Of a DNA stretch of 64,000 bases, positions 21,845-34,205 are shown piece by piece. The notes beneath the pieces were generated by a model, which saw only the letters and a program-made list of their open reading frames with translations, was not told the origin of the DNA and searched no databases. The stretch covers positions 7,043,501 to 7,107,500 of the forward strand of contig CM053154.1 of the NCBI GenBank assembly GCA_028571685.1, in the 5' to 3' direction. The translations under genes were made by a program, and so were the position numbers. Each line of letters begins with the position of its first letter. Positions within the stretch are counted from its first letter, which is position 1. This DNA is from Heterohyrax brucei (taxonomy: Eukaryota > Chordata > Mammalia > Hyracoidea > Procaviidae).

Positions 21845-22890
21845 TTATTCTTCAAATTTTTTATATTGCGATGAAGTGAAAGTTTAAAATCCAAGTCAAT
21901 TTGCCATATAAAACCCAGAGTACCCGCCTCTCTGCGACTCTGTCTGCTCTCCTCACCCTATAACAGCACCTTCTTCTTTTCCACTCTTCTGGTAGCCACT
22001 CAACCAACACTTGTCCCCTCCTTTCCCTTCTAGTAAGAACCAGTACGACAGCCTCATATATATTAAACCATGAAGCACATATACTACCTGCTTCACTCTG
22101 TGTCCCCAGGTCCAGTCCATTCTTTGTCTGAAGTGTGGGCTTCAGTACTGGTTTCAGCTCCGGGCTAGGAGAAACCCCAGTGGCCATGTTCCCAGGGGAC
22201 CCTCCAGGTCATCAGATCACCAAGTCTAGTCTTTTAATAGAATTCTTGATCTGCACACCTGTTTTTCTTATGCTACATCAGGGACTCTACATTGTGTTCC
22301 CTGTCAGGGCTGCCTTCGGTGGTGGCTGGTCCCTACCTAGTTCTTCTGTTCTTTGGCTGATGTAGCCTTCCAATTATACGAGTTCTTCTGTCTCCTGGGC
22401 TCGTTTCTCTCATGTGTTTGATGATCTCGGTTGCCATGTGTTCCAGGTGGGTTGGAACCAATTGATGTTCCTCAGATGGCAGCTTGCTAGCTTCTAAGAC
22501 CCCAGGCACCACTCAGCAGTAGGGGGTGCAGAACCCTCTCTTACAAAAAGACAAGTTAGGCCAGTTGACTTTGATGGGTTCTGAAAACATGGTCCACAGA
22601 CCCCTGTCCCTGCTACTCTGTCCTTTGAAATGTTGGGTTGAATTTAGAAAACCTTTTAGCTTATGGTGCATTCGGTTATGCTGACCTGCCTTCTACCGTG
22701 TGCTGTTACTCTCTTCACCTAACCGCATTCCTATCAACTATCTAATCTATGAACAACCCTCTCCTTCTCCCCCTCCCCTCCTTGTAGCCATCAAAGAGTC
22801 TTTTCTTCTATGCATAAATCCTTTTTCAGTCCTTATAATTATGGTATCATACAATACTTGTCCTTTTGCAGCTGACTGATTTCACTCAGC
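21845..22890 (-). mobile_element. L1 3' UTR
   Basis: Complement of the L1 3' UTR: GTCCAGTCCATTCTTTGTCT, CTAGCTTCTAAGACCCCAGG, AGGGGGTGCAGAACCC and CCCTCCCCTCCTTGTAGCC, leading into ORF2 at the right. Same family as 44300-45405. Confidence 0.8.
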
Positions 22891-24335
22891 ATAATGTCTT
22901 CTAGTTGATACCAGATTACGAGATGCTTCCTAAAATCATCATTGTTATCATCGCATAGTGTTCCATTGTGTATAGACACCATAGTTTGTTGTCCATTCAT
23001 CTGTTGAGGGGCACCTAGGTAGATTCCATCCTTTTACTACTGCGGACGGTGCTACAATAAACATTCACGTGCATGTATCTGTTTGTGTGACAGCCCTTTC
23101 TGTAGAATATACTCCAAGCACTGGAATTGCTGGATCATATGGTATTTCTATTTCTAGCTTTTTAAGAAAGTGCCAAAATGCTTTCCCAAGAGGCTGTACC
23201 ACTTTACATCCCAGAAGCAAAACAGAAGAGTTCCAGTCTCTCCAGCATTTGTTGTTTTGTGTTTTTGGATTAGTACCAACCTTGTTGGGGGGAGATACTA
23301 TCTCATTACAGTTTTGATTTGGATTTCCCTAATGGCTAATGATTACGAGCATTTCCTCATGTTTCTTTTGTCTGCCTGGATGTCTTTGGTGAAGCATCTG
23401 TCCATGTCCTTTGCCACTGTTTAACTGGGTTGTCTTTTGCTTGTTGATATGTTGCAGTACTTAGATTATGGAAATTAGATGTCAATTAGATATGTGGTTG
23501 CCAGATATTTTGTCCTAGTCTCTAGGCAATCTTTTTATTCTCTTGACAAAATCTTTGGATGAGCATAAGTGTTTGATTTTTAGTAGTTTCCATTTGTTTT
23601 TTTCTTTTGCTGTTTGTACACTGTTAGTAAGATTCTGTAGTCTATTTCAGCCATGTATTAGAGCTTCTTGTATTGTCTCCCTTTTCTCCATAATATTTAT
23701 AGTTTTAGATTTGACATTTAGGTCTTTGATTCATTTTGATTTGGTTTTTGTATAAGGTGTGAGATATGGGTCTTGTTTCAGTTTTTTTCAGATGGATATC
23801 CAATTTTGCCAACACTGTTTGTTAGACTGTTTTTTCACCAGCTCACGGTCTTTGGGCCTTTGTCAAATACCAGCTGTTCACAGGTGGATGGTGTAATTTC
23901 TGGATTCTCTATTCTGTTCCATTGGGCTATATATCTGCTTTCTTGTTTGTTTGTTTGTTTGTTTTACCAGTACCAGGCTGTTTCAGTTACCGTGGCAGTG
24001 TAATAGATTCTAAGGCCAGGTAATGTGAGGTGTTCCTCTTCTTCAGTAGTGCTTTATTTATCCGCGGTTTCTTCCCTTTCCAAATACATTGGTGATTGTT
24101 TCTCCATCTCATTAAAAAGTGACATTGAAATTCGTACTAGGATTGCATTGTATATGTCAATTGCTTTGGATAGAATACACATTTTCACAATGTTAAGTCT
24201 TCTTATCCATGAGCACAGTATGTTTCTCCACTTATATAAGTCTCTTTTGGTTTCTTGCAGTAGGGTCTTGTAATTTTTCTTTGTAGGTCCCTTACATCTC
24301 TGGTTAGATTAATTCCTATGTATTTTATCTTCTTT
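22891..24335 (-). mobile_element. L1 ORF2 C-terminal half, decayed
   Basis: Complement carries the L1 ORF2 3' landmarks: GTTCCATTGTGTATAGACAC, GCTACAATAAACATTCACG, CTCCAGCATTTGTTGTTTTG, TTGGATGAGCATAAGTGTTT and GGTTAGATTAATTCCTATGT. Many stops; one of the longer L1 pieces in the window. It contains a TTTG simple run at 23943-23963. Sense-oriented relative to FANK1. Confidence 0.85.
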
Positions 24336-24339
24336 ATAT

Positions 24340-24550
24340 ACCAGACAGTGTTTTAAGTTCTCTATAGACATTGTATCATTTAATCTTCATAACAGCCTGA
24401 TAAAGTGCTAGCATCACCCACATTTGACAGATGAGACAGTAGGCACACATAAGTCATGCAAATTGCCAGAGAAATCACTTTGTAAGCAGCACAGCAGGAA
24501 TTCAAACCTGGACAAGGAGTCTCTAGAACCATGCCCTTAACCTCGACATA
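24340..24550 (-). mobile_element. MIR SINE
   Basis: CATTTAATCTTCATAACAGC, CACATTTGACAGATGAGACA, CAGCAGGAATTCAAACCTGG: the complement of a MIR, in MIR order. Confidence 0.8.
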
Positions 24551-24589
24551 TGGCACTGACTACCCACCCCCGTGTTTAGACATACATAC

Positions 24590-24960
24590 GTAAGTTATAA
24601 CGTAAAGTAAAAACCAAAGAGAATTACTTTAGCATCACTGATCACAACAAAAAGCATAGATTACTTCAATGTCCAAAAACACGGGAATGTGTTACATACA
24701 CTCCAGCACATCATTTAAGTAGAATATTTAGACATTAAAAGCAATATGGAAGAACATACACTAATGAAAACATGTATAGTATGTTAAGGGAAAAATATAG
24801 CCAAAAATAAAGAATACAAAATAGCACAGACTCTGTTTTATTAGTAACATATACAGATGCATATACACAAAAGAACTGGAAAAGAATTTAGAGAAATGAA
24901 AAAGACAATTATTAATCCAGCTGAGTTTTTGGTAAATTTTAACGCTGTTATAAAATGAAG
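24590..24960 (+). mobile_element. Old L1 (L1M-like) 3' portion
   Basis: GTCCAAAAACACGGGAATGT, ATTAAAAGCAATATGGAAGA and AGTATGTTAAGGGAAAAATA match the degraded ORF2 end and early 3' UTR of old L1s. Boundaries approximate. Confidence 0.5.
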
Positions 24961-25165
24961 AAAATGTAATAGCACATTTTTACATATTTTCATTTTATTT
25001 CATGTTGGGATTTTGAGCATATGTACAGCTGAACATCCACCAATTCAACAGTTTATACACGTGTAATTCAGTGATTACATTCTTCAAGGTGTATGGCCAT
25101 TCACACCCTGCTTTTCTGAATTGCTCTTCCCCCGTTAACGCAAACTCATTGCTAAGTTTCCTGTC

Positions 25166-25671
25166 TGTCTTAGTCATCTAGTGCTGCTGTAACAGAAACA
25201 CCACAAGTGAATGGCTTTAACAAAGAGAATTTTGCCTCTACAGTAAAACAGGCTTAAAGTCTAAATTCAAAGTGTCAGCTCCAGCGAAAGGCTTTCTCAG
25301 TTGTCTTCTCCTCCACCGCAACCCCACTGCTCCCATCCCTACTACCCACCCCCATCCAACTAGCAGCTTCTTCACACAGAGACCCTGACCGCAGGCCAAA
25401 GATAAGCTCCGGTCCCAGTACTGCTTCCTCGGTAGTATGAAGACCCCTGTGTCTGTGCTCACTTCTTTCTTTTATATCCCGAGAGATGGTCTCAACACAG
25501 TCCAAGTTTGTAGACTTAGGTCAGTCTCACTAATAAAGCTGCAGCCCATTCTCCCTCGTCAACACTGTAGAGGCAGGATTTATAACATACAGGAAAAACC
25601 ACGCAACACTGGAAACCATGTCCCAGCCAAATGGACACACACTTTTTGAGGGGACACAAGTCAATCTAACA
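25166..25671 (-). mobile_element. MaLR-like solo LTR, copy 2
   Basis: Complement of the LTR family: starts TGTCTTAGTCATCTAGTGCT and has GTCAGCTCCAGCGAAAGGC, GCTTCCTCGGTAGTATGAAG and a GGGGACACAAGTCAATC end. The usual AATAAA complement is degraded (AGAGAATTTTG). It sits inside the L1-type element 24975-26205. Confidence 0.75.
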
Positions 25672-25774
25672 CTAACCTTTCTAGGTGCTATTGTCAGTTT
25701 GATCCCACATAGACAGCTCGTAACAGAAAGTACAATCTATGTTCATGGCAAATAATCTGTACTAATCAAGCTAA

Positions 25775-25890
25775 ATCATAGAGACCCTATAGGACAGAGG
25801 AGAACTGCCCCACAGAGTTTCCAAAGAGTTTGAACTGCCAACCTTTTGGTCAGCAGCCAGAATTCTTAACCACTATGAAACCAGGCCTTC
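25775..25890 (-). mobile_element. Afrotherian SINE, tail-truncated
   Basis: GAGACCCTATAGGACAGAGG, AACTGCCAACCTTTTGGTCA and CCACTATGAAACCAGG mark a minus-oriented SINE lacking part of its tail. It is inserted in the L1-type element around it. Confidence 0.85.
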
Positions 25891-26399
25891 CTCCTTTGTG
25901 GGGATGGAGGTTGGCACTGTCTAACTACGAGACTGCAGAGCATATTTTTAGTTTAAGGTTTAAAGATTATCACAGAGCAACAGTTTTAGGAGTTTCTGCA
26001 TCCTCGCTGGCTCCAGAAAGCCTAGATGCTACGAGAATTTGGAATGCGGTTCTGCATTTTCTCCTTTAGATCAGGTTTCTCTCATAGAATCTTTGATGAA
26101 AACATCCAGCAGTGGTAGCCAGACACCAAGCGGTTCTTCTGGTCTCAGGGCAGAGGAGGCTGTTGTTCATGGAGCCACATTTCGCCTCCCCTTCCTGTTT
26201 CTGACAGTGGGACTTTCTTAACCTTTTGACAAGGAGACTCAGAACCCAGGGCCCACAGACCTTTCACTGGCCCACAGAAATGTCTGAGACCTAAAGAAAC
26301 AAAGTGTTGTTGGGTGTCACCCAGCCGGTTCTGCTGTGCAGCCGCCCTGGGTGCAGCGGGGGCAACACTAACCCTTTCTCATGGTCCCAGCTGTGCTTA

Positions 26400-26900
26400 C
26401 TTTTTTATTGTGTTTTAAGTTTACAAAAGTTTACAACTCAGGTCAGTTTCTCATACAAAAACTTACACACATTTCTTATCTGACCCTAACTGCCCTTCCC
26501 GCACTGTGACAGCACACTCCTCCTCTCCAATCTCCCAGGTCTGTTCCAGCAGCTCCTGTCCCCTTCTGCCCTCTCATCTCACCTCAGGACAACAGCAGCC
26601 CAGTTAGTCTAATCTACTAGAGTCAAGAAGCACACTCTACACTAGTATCATTTTATGTCTTGTAGACTAGTTCAATTTTTGTCTGAGGAGTGGGTTTCAG
26701 GAATGACTTCAGGTTTGGGCTAACAGAGTCCAGGGACCATGTTTTCTGGGGGCCCCCTGGTCTGTCAGACCATCACGTCGTGTCTTTTTACTTGAGTTCA
26801 AGTTCTGACCCCCACATCTCTCCCGTTCCATCGGGGGACTCTTTGTTGAGTTCCCTGTAAGGGTATACACAGCTCAGAAGCTGCCCAACTAGACTCTTTC
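26400..26900 (-). mobile_element. L1 3' UTR fragment
   Basis: TTTATTGTGTTTTAAGTTTA at the 3' terminus complement, then GAGGAGTGGGTTTCAGG, GACCATGTTTTCTGGGGGCC and CTTTGTTGAGTTCCCTGTAA, in L1 3' UTR order. 26206-26399 to its left is unassigned. Confidence 0.7.
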
Positions 26901-27789
26901 TCCTGAGCGTACGGTATATGAGAGCAACAACTCTGACCGAAACAGATCAAGAGTCTGTCCGTGTGGACGCTTCCCAGGAGGAGACATCTCAATTACACTC
27001 TGGCTCAATTTATTGACCGTTCTGAGGTCAAGCTGATACTCTGCACTGCATTATCTCCAAGGAATAAGTTCACTTCATACTGAGCACTTAGCACATTTGT
27101 GGAATACCTACTGTGTGCCAAGAACTGCGCTAAGCCCCAAGGACACAGGTATCACCCAGATAGCCGAGACAGCACCAACCGGCCAGCAGAGAACAATCAT
27201 GCCAGATACAACCACGGCCTGAGAGTTAGAGTGGGAAGAGGCAGGTGCTCGGGGCCTGCAGCAGCAAGGGTTAAGCCCATCTCCGAGAGAGAGGACTCCC
27301 GGGTAAGGTGCCAATGATGCTGGCAGAGCCCGCAGGCGGAGGGGACACCGTTAGAGCTAAAATACTGCAATTACGTAGATCATCTTCTCCCATTATCCTT
27401 CCCATGCTTATCTTTAGAAATAACATTAAACGTAAGCTGCTCAAAGCAGTCTCCCTCCACCTGGCTGCTGAGCTCTCCGAGGGCAGCAATCAGCTCTCAG
27501 GCACAGTGATGGGAAGATGAGATGGCAGCCTACGGAGACAGTGAGCTGATGTGGGGGGATGAGAGCCCAGATGAGGAGGGTGAGATGGGCTGCACCAAAG
27601 AATGAAACCAGCATCACTGAGTTTTCATGGAGAAATGATTGAACTGGTGGATGTTTTGCTGTGTGTATTCTCAACAACCACAAAATAGTTTTTTAAATCT
27701 TCTCCATCTCCATCTCCAAAGTAGATGGGTGGCCAGGTGACCTGAACTTCAAAATCATCTGATTTACCAAACAGGTCCTGGCACAAAAA
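26901..27789. other. Unique intronic sequence left of RPL31P
   Basis: No recognisable gene. A short L2/MIR-like string (CCTACTGTGTGCCAAGAACT) occurs at 27107-27126. The remainder is unassigned. Confidence 0.5.
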
Positions 27790-28171
27790 AAGGCTCCCCC
27801 AAGGAAGCGTGGCAAAAAGAAGGGCCATTCTCCTATTAACGAAGTGGTGACCAGAGAGGACATCATCGGCATTCAGAGGCACGTCCACACAGTGGGCTTC
27901 AAGAAGCACGCCCCTCAAGCACGTCCCTCAAGCATGCAGGATATCTGGAAGTCTGTCATGAAGGAGATGGGCATGCCAGGTGTGCACCCTGACACAACAA
28001 AAGCACGATAGAGCTGTCTGGGTCAAAGGAACACGGACTGTCCCATTGTGTAGTCATGTACTATTGTCCAGCTGAAGATGCAGCAAACAAGCTCCATACA
28101 TTGGTTACCTAGTCAGAATGGACGAAGACTACAGCTAATTATCAAATAAAGTCATAGAACTGTATAAAAAA
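27790..28171 (+). pseudogene. RPL31P: RPL31 processed pseudogene
   Basis: Intronless, decayed copy of the mRNA for large-subunit ribosomal protein L31. It starts where the initiator should be (AAG in place of ATG) followed by GCTCCC. The segment encoding [15 protein letters not shown] (27809-27855) matches the N-terminal region of L31. Further blocks match the parts encoding VGFKK, MKEMG and the LYTLVTY region. A 3' UTR remnant carries AATAAA at 28145-28150 and a short A run at 28166-28171, as expected of L1-mediated retrocopies. Disabling changes include loss of the start, a 13-bp tandem duplication near 27905-27932, frameshifts and an in-frame TAG near 28008. No introns and no credible promoter are visible. 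It lies antisense within FANK1 intron 1. It is certainly not functional as L31. Confidence 0.87.
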
Positions 28172-28964
28172 TGTCTTAGACCGCATATAAAGTTGTTTTA
28201 GTACCAAATGCATGAATCCATGTGATGTGGCCCCCTTTAAAACTTCCTGCATCCCAATGATACTTTAAATTCAACTGGAGTAGGCCCTGGAGGGGTCCAA
28301 GCTGTGACTCATTCATCTCTACCAAAGCAACTCATTGTTGGATTTGATCTGACATTATTCATACATCCATGAGATTCTGCTTCCTAAGTCCTTAAAATAC
28401 ATAGCAATTGATTTAACCATGACAGAGAAGTATTATTTCCTCCATAATAGAACTTAACACACAATATAGCATCACATTTATTCTATAGCTGCCAATGCTT
28501 ATTAACCTTTAGATGGCCTGTCATTCCCCAGGAGCTGTGAAAAACAGACAGTAACTAACTTCAGAGGTGCCGAGGGGGGTTCCTAGGGCTTCTGTGATGT
28601 GAGTTCAAGTTATTACATCAGCCCATCTTCTGGTTCAGTGCGTTCTCCTACAGGACATGACATTTGTCCTTTGGCCCCAAGGTTTGTCATTTGCCTTCCA
28701 AGGAGCCCTGTAAAAACCATCTCGACCCAGCTAGTGGCATGAACCAATCAGGTTATGAGCCTCTTGTATTCACACTTCCATACACAATGGAATGATGGAA
28801 CTGAAAACTCAGCAGTTTTCAGTACATTATGAAGTATAAAGAAAGACTGATTATGCCAGGAATTATCTTAAATGTCCCTCGACTGTGTTTTTTTTTTTCC
28901 TCTCTGTTCTCTGTCTTGCCCATACTCTTTTCCCCAACCATTCTCAATTTTCTTTCTTTCTTTC
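28172..28964. other. Unique intronic sequence right of RPL31P
   Basis: No coding, RNA or repeat signature recognised. Confidence 0.5.
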
Positions 28965-29200
28965 ACAATATTTATTGAATGCTACTATGTAGTCAAGAGT
29001 CTGCTGCACAGTAAGAGCAGAACAAGATCCACAGACTTTGTCCTTCTTGAGTCCACAGCCTTCCGGGAGAGAGACATTAAACAAAGAGACTAAAGAGAAC
29101 TATCACAATTGGGATCATTGTTCTAAAGGAAAAAAACTGAAGTGCTGAGGGTCATCTGAGCTCAAGTCTCGAGGACCTGTGCTAGAGGAGTCAGTGAGGA
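28965..29200 (+). mobile_element. L2-like LINE fragment
   Basis: CAATATTTATTGAATGCTAC, CACAGACTTTGTCCTTCTTG and GAGAGACATTAAACAAAGAG follow a common L2 3' end order. Right boundary uncertain; 29201-29424 unassigned. Confidence 0.5.
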
Positions 29201-29424
29201 ATAAAGAACGTTATAGTAAGAAAAATAAAGAGAGAACACAGCATTCCATTTAAACTGCTACTAACTTGTGGTGCAAGCTTGCTTGACACAAATCCAAAGG
29301 TAAAAATGAACCAGATACATTTAACAGCAATAGAAAAATACAGCTAAATATCATGCCCTCTGGGTGGGGGGGAATTCAACCCTCATAACATAACTGAAAA
29401 ATAGGAATCTTTGTTGTTTATCAT

Positions 29425-32302
29425 GCTGCTGTTGTTAGACGTTGTCACCTTGGTTCTGACTCACAGTGACCCTACATAAAACAAACAAAACACTGCTTGA
29501 ACATGTGCCACCCTCAAGATCGTTGCTATGGCTAAGCCCACTGTTATCAGCCACTGGGTCAAGCCATCTTGGGAGGGTCTCCTGCTTTTCTGCTACTTTA
29601 CCAAGCAAGATGTCCATCTCTAAGGACTGTCCATCCTGATAGCAGACCGAAAGCATACGAGATGAAGTCTTGCCATCCTTGCTGCTAAGGGGCATTCTGG
29701 CTGTACTTCTTCCAAACAAATTTGTTCACTCTTCCGGAAGTGCATGTTCTATTCAATGTTTTTCACCAACACCACAATCCAAAGGTTCATCTTTGGTCTT
29801 CCTAATTTACTGTCAAGCTTTCACACGCCTGTGGGGCAACTGAAAATACCATGGCTTGGGTCAGGAACGCCTTTGCCCTCAAAGAGACATTTTTGCTTCC
29901 TTAACACTTTAAAGAGATCTTTTGCTGTAGATGTGCCCAGTGCACTGCTTGATTTCTTCAATCCTGCTTCCTTGGGCACTGATTGCAGATCCAAGTAAAA
30001 CGAAACCCTTTACAACTTCAATCCAGTTGTGAGGGCTTTTCTTTACGCTGAGGTGTAATTCATACCAAACTTCATGGTCTTTGATCTTCCTCAGTAAGGG
30101 CTTCAAGTCCTCTTTCAGTAACCAAGGTTGTGCCATCTGTATATCCCAGGCTGTTAATGAGTCTTCCTCCAATTCTGATTGCCAATTCTCAGACCGTCCA
30201 CCTTCTCGGATTATGTGCTCAGCATACAGACCGAACAGGCATGGTGAAGGGACACAAGTCTGATGCACACCTTTCCTGAGTTTAAACCATGCAGTCTCCT
30301 CTAATAACTGTCTCTTGGTCTATGCACAGGTTCCACGTGAGCACAATTAAGCATTTTTAATTTCTACTCTTTGCACGTTACCTACGATATACTACGATCC
30401 CTGCAGTCAGATGCTTTGCATAGCCAAGAACTTACAAGTAAACAACTTTCTGTTCTTCTCTGTTTTCAGCCAGGATCCATCTAACATCAGCAGTGATATA
30501 CCTCATTCCACATCCTCCTCTAAATCTGGTCTGAATTTCTGGCAGTTCCCTGTCTATACACTGCTGCTGCAGCTTTTGAATGACCTTGTGTGTAATATTA
30601 ATGATGCTGTTAGGTAATTTCTGCATTCATTTGGATCACCTCTCTTTGGAATGGGCACAAATATGATTCTCTTTCAGTAGGTAGTTGTCTAAATTTCTTG
30701 ACATAGAAAAGCGGTCGCTTCCAGGCCCGCATCTGTTTGTTGAAATGTTTCAGTACGTATTCCACCAATTCCGGGAGCCCTGCTTTTCACCAGTGCCTTT
30801 GCTGCAGCTTGGACCTTTTTCTTCAATACCATTCATTGGTTCTTGATCACATGCTACCTCCTGAAATGGCTGAAAACTGACCAATCATTTTTTGGTTCAG
30901 TGGCTCTGTATTCCTTTCATCTTTCGATGATTCCTGCATCATTCAGTATTTTACTGAGAGAATTGCTCAATATTGAAAATCAAGGCTTTAGGTTTTTTTC
31001 TGCACTTCTTTCAGTGTGAGAAACGTTGACAGTGTTCTTCCCTTTTGGTTTCTAACAGTAGCCTTTGCACACATCAGTAGAACGCTCTGCCTCCTCATGC
31101 TGTCCTTTGAAATCTCCTGTCCAGCTCTTGTACTCCGTCGTTTCCCCCTTCACTTTAGCTACTTGATGTTCAAGAACAAGCTCCTTCCTGTCTTTCTAAT
31201 GACTTTTTGCTTTATTTGTGTATTATGTCCGTGATGCCACTGGTCTTTGGTCATTAATGTCCAAGGAATCAAATGTGTTCTTGAGATGGTTTCTAAATTC
31301 AGGTAGGGTACACTCAAGGTCACACTTTGGCTCTTGTAGGCTTGTTTTAATTTTATTCAGCTTGAACGTGAACTTTCCTAGGAACAAATGATGGTCTCTC
31401 CCACAGTCAGTCCCTGGCTTGCCCTGCCTGATGATACTGAGCTTCTCCATCATCCCTTTCCACAGATGCCATCAATTTGATTCCGGTGAATTCCATCTGG
31501 CAAGGTTCACATTTATAGCTGCCATTTATGTTGCTGAAAACAGACTATTTCCAATGAATTGAGTCATCAATCCTGTAAAATTCTGTCATGCAATGTCCCA
31601 CACCATTTCTGTCACCAACCACTGGTTTTCTGTCTTTGTTTCCAGCTTTCACATCTCAATCAATAGCAATTGTCAATGCATCTTAATTGTATTTCTGATC
31701 AATTTTAAACTGCAGAAATTCGTTTAGAAAAACAACTCAATTTCTTCATCTTTGGCCTTAGTGGCTGGCACGTAAATTTGAATACTCATCTATTGACTGG
31801 TCTTCTTTGTAGACATTATGGATATTCAGCTATCAGTATTTCAGGATAGATAGATACATATACATACACACACACACACACACATATATTAGGATTAATG
31901 TGATGCCACTCCTCCTGAGTTTGTCATTCCCAGCACAATAGACTTGTGACTGCCAATACAAACTGGCCAATATTAGTCCACTCCAGCTCACTAACGCCGA
32001 GGGTATCAATCTTCATACGCCCCATTTCATTTTTTAAGACACCCACTTTTTCTAAATTCTGCATTCTGACCATTGAAGGATGTTTCCAGCTGTTTCTTCT
32101 CATTTTGAGTCACACTGTGTCAGCCAATGAAGGTCCCCAAAGCTTTATTCCATCCACATCATTAAGACCTTAGTCTGGAAGCTCTCCTGAAACCTGTCCA
32201 CCACGGGTGACCCTACAGGTATGTGAAATACCAGTGGCAGAGCTTCTTGTATCACAGCAACATGTAAGCCACCACAGTGTGACAACCTGACAGACGAGTG
32301 AC
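29425..32302 (-). mobile_element. RTE-clade LINE, nearly complete but dead
   Basis: The longest mobile element here, sense-oriented to FANK1. Read on the minus strand it runs from a 5' region near 32300 through an APE-type endonuclease (around 31400-31950) and a linker to the reverse transcriptase (30000-30950), then the 3' domain and a tail at 29425-29480. RT-region landmarks: LPEIQTRFRGGCGMRYI near 30480-30550 and HQTCVPSPCLFGLYAEHIIR near 30210-30268. The active-site motif reads YTDG (GAT GGC at 30132-30137) instead of the usual Y-x-D-D. Many stops and frameshifts. A CA-type microsatellite (31866-31888) interrupts the endonuclease part. Autonomous function is excluded. Confidence 0.85.
31866..31888. 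repeat. CA dinucleotide repeat
   Basis: About 11 CA units after a GATA/CATA run, within the RTE copy. A potential length polymorphism. Confidence 0.9.
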
Positions 32303-33360
32303 GGAGGAGTCCTTAGGCATGTTAATTTATTAATGAAAACACTATGAAAGTAATTTTCTGTTTACATCAATGTCTAATATTTGCCGCACACTGTGGCTCT
32401 GTCAAATAAGGCTCCTTGATAATTTATAACTGTCTCTGCTTCTCCAGCAGCTTTCTCCAATGGTTTGTAATAAAAAGGAAAGAATAAACAGAAGGGTTGG
32501 ATGAACTTACCACGCAAAAACAAATGTACCACAAATCTCCCCAAACTCATTCATTTTAAATAGGTTAGCAGAGTGTACCCTGAAAAATAAATTGTCCTTG
32601 GCCGTGAGTATGAAAGAACCAGGGTCATCGCTCGGGTACTGATTGTGAATAACAGCCACTGCTCTTTGCACTCACCAGAATCACGTCTGCACACGACGGC
32701 GCCGCCTCTACAATGGGACTGCATTCATCTTCATCTGCTTCTTGACTCCCATATGTTTTAATGGCAAAGATTTGAGTCAGACCCTTCACCGCAAACAGTA
32801 ACTAAGTCTGTTTAGTAAACAACATTCAAAGGCAGCTGCCACTATAGTTGTTCTTCCAGAAAGTCTCTCTTGCATGCAAAACAACAGTTCGAAAACAGAT
32901 CTTCTCCCTGCCTGCACTAGACAGAAACACAAAGCCTTGATTTCAGTGTGAATATAGGTAGGGTTTTCAGTCTTCCCTCTTCTTCTCTTTCTGAACTTTC
33001 TTCCTCAGCCTCTTCCCATTCTCCTCACACTTTCTATCCCTTCAACTCCTTAAATTCTTTTAAAATATTTTAGAGGCTTCTACTTGAAATGACTTTGAAG
33101 CCACCTGCTTCTGTTTTCTTTTCATTCGCACAGGTTAGTGCACACTCATCTCCTTGCTTTGTCACCTGAGGAGGGCTAGAAGGGATGACATCCCACTGAC
33201 ATCCCAATCTTGTGTTTCTAGTACCAATCTACAAGTAAAAGAACTGGGGTCTTTTGGAGAAATGGATGTTTCTAGGCCTGGGAAGGAAATACACAAAGTG
33301 AGCCCCGCATCTCTTAGAGGGCAGGAAGTAAGGTAGCACTCAGAAAGCCCACACTGCCGG
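32303..33360. other. Unique intronic sequence
   Basis: About 1 kb with no recognised repeat or gene. Pyrimidine-rich on the plus strand near 32960-33060. Confidence 0.5.
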
Positions 33361-34205
33361 GAACCACATCAAGGGAGCACAGAGCCAGCTGGCAGTGCTC
33401 CCAGTAGCCAAAGCTGGGACAGTCTGAGCAACATAACAAAATAGTAGTGGATTATTACCCAAAGCATAAGATATCCATGATACAGACAGGAAGAGAGATA
33501 AGATGATAGAGGGAAGAAGTAAGAGAAAGGGAAAAGAGATAAATCGGTGCAGAACAATACCAAGGAGTTACGTGGATAATTCACCCACATGACGATGGAG
33601 CATAACTCCTCAGTCCTCAAGCGCGATCTGTGCACAGTGATCTCCATACAAAGACGACAACATGGAAAAGGGGATGAAGAGTAGCTCTCCACCGGAGGAT
33701 CTCAGCCAGGTGGTCAAAGTCAACAGTGTGATAAGTCATGTTGAGTGTATGTATTTGCGAAGAGAATGACACTTCCCTTTTACCTGTCCTTCCCTAAAGC
33801 TGTAACCCCAACCTAGCCAAGAGAAAAACATCATACATCCCAATTAAAGGACATTCTACAGAATATCTCACCAGTATGCCTCAAAATTATGAAGATCATC
33901 AAAAAACAAGGGAAGCCTGAGGAGGCATCACAGTCCAAAGGGTCCTAAGGAGATGTGACAACTAAATGAAATGTGGCTTTGTGAATGCAACTGTGTAAGA
34001 GAAAAAGGACATCAGGAAATATGAAGGACGTACAGATTTTCGTTAATCCTAATATATCAATACTGGTTCATTAATTGCAACAAATACATCAAACTCACGT
34101 AAGATGTTCACCAAAGGGTAAGCTGGGGACAAGGTATATAAGAACTCTTTCTACAACCTTCCCCATTTTTCTGTAAATTCAAATTATTCTAAAATATACT
34201 TTACT
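33361..34205 (+). mobile_element. Old L1 (L1M-like) 3' end
   Basis: The part 33840-34205 is clear: TTAAAGGACATTCTACAGAA, GGAGATGTGACAACTAAATG, GGTAAGCTGGGGACAAGG and a terminal CTGTAAATTCAAATTATTCT matching old L1 3' ends. 33361-33839 is plausibly the upstream 3' UTR but less certain. Confidence 0.65.

Larger units (their letters stand above)
24975..26205 (-). mobile_element. L1-type 3' UTR element split by an LTR and a SINE
   Basis: Host element of a nested cluster. The left piece 24975-25165 (TCAACAGTTTATACACGTGT, GTGATTACATTCTTCAAGG) joins 25672-25774 (GGTGCTATTGTCAGTTTGAT) and 25891-26205 (GTTTAAGGTTTAAAGATTAT, GGTTTCTCTCATAGAATCTT, GCGGTTCTTCTGGTCTCAGG). A second copy at 59915-60600 shows the same order, broken by a different SINE. 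I infer an L1 3' UTR subtype from the GGTTCTTCTGGTC block shared with other L1 ends here. Confidence 0.65.

Noticed and set aside
27625..27918. Minus-strand frame of 97 codons
   Set aside because: It is antisense to the RPL31 pseudogene and has no similarity of its own.
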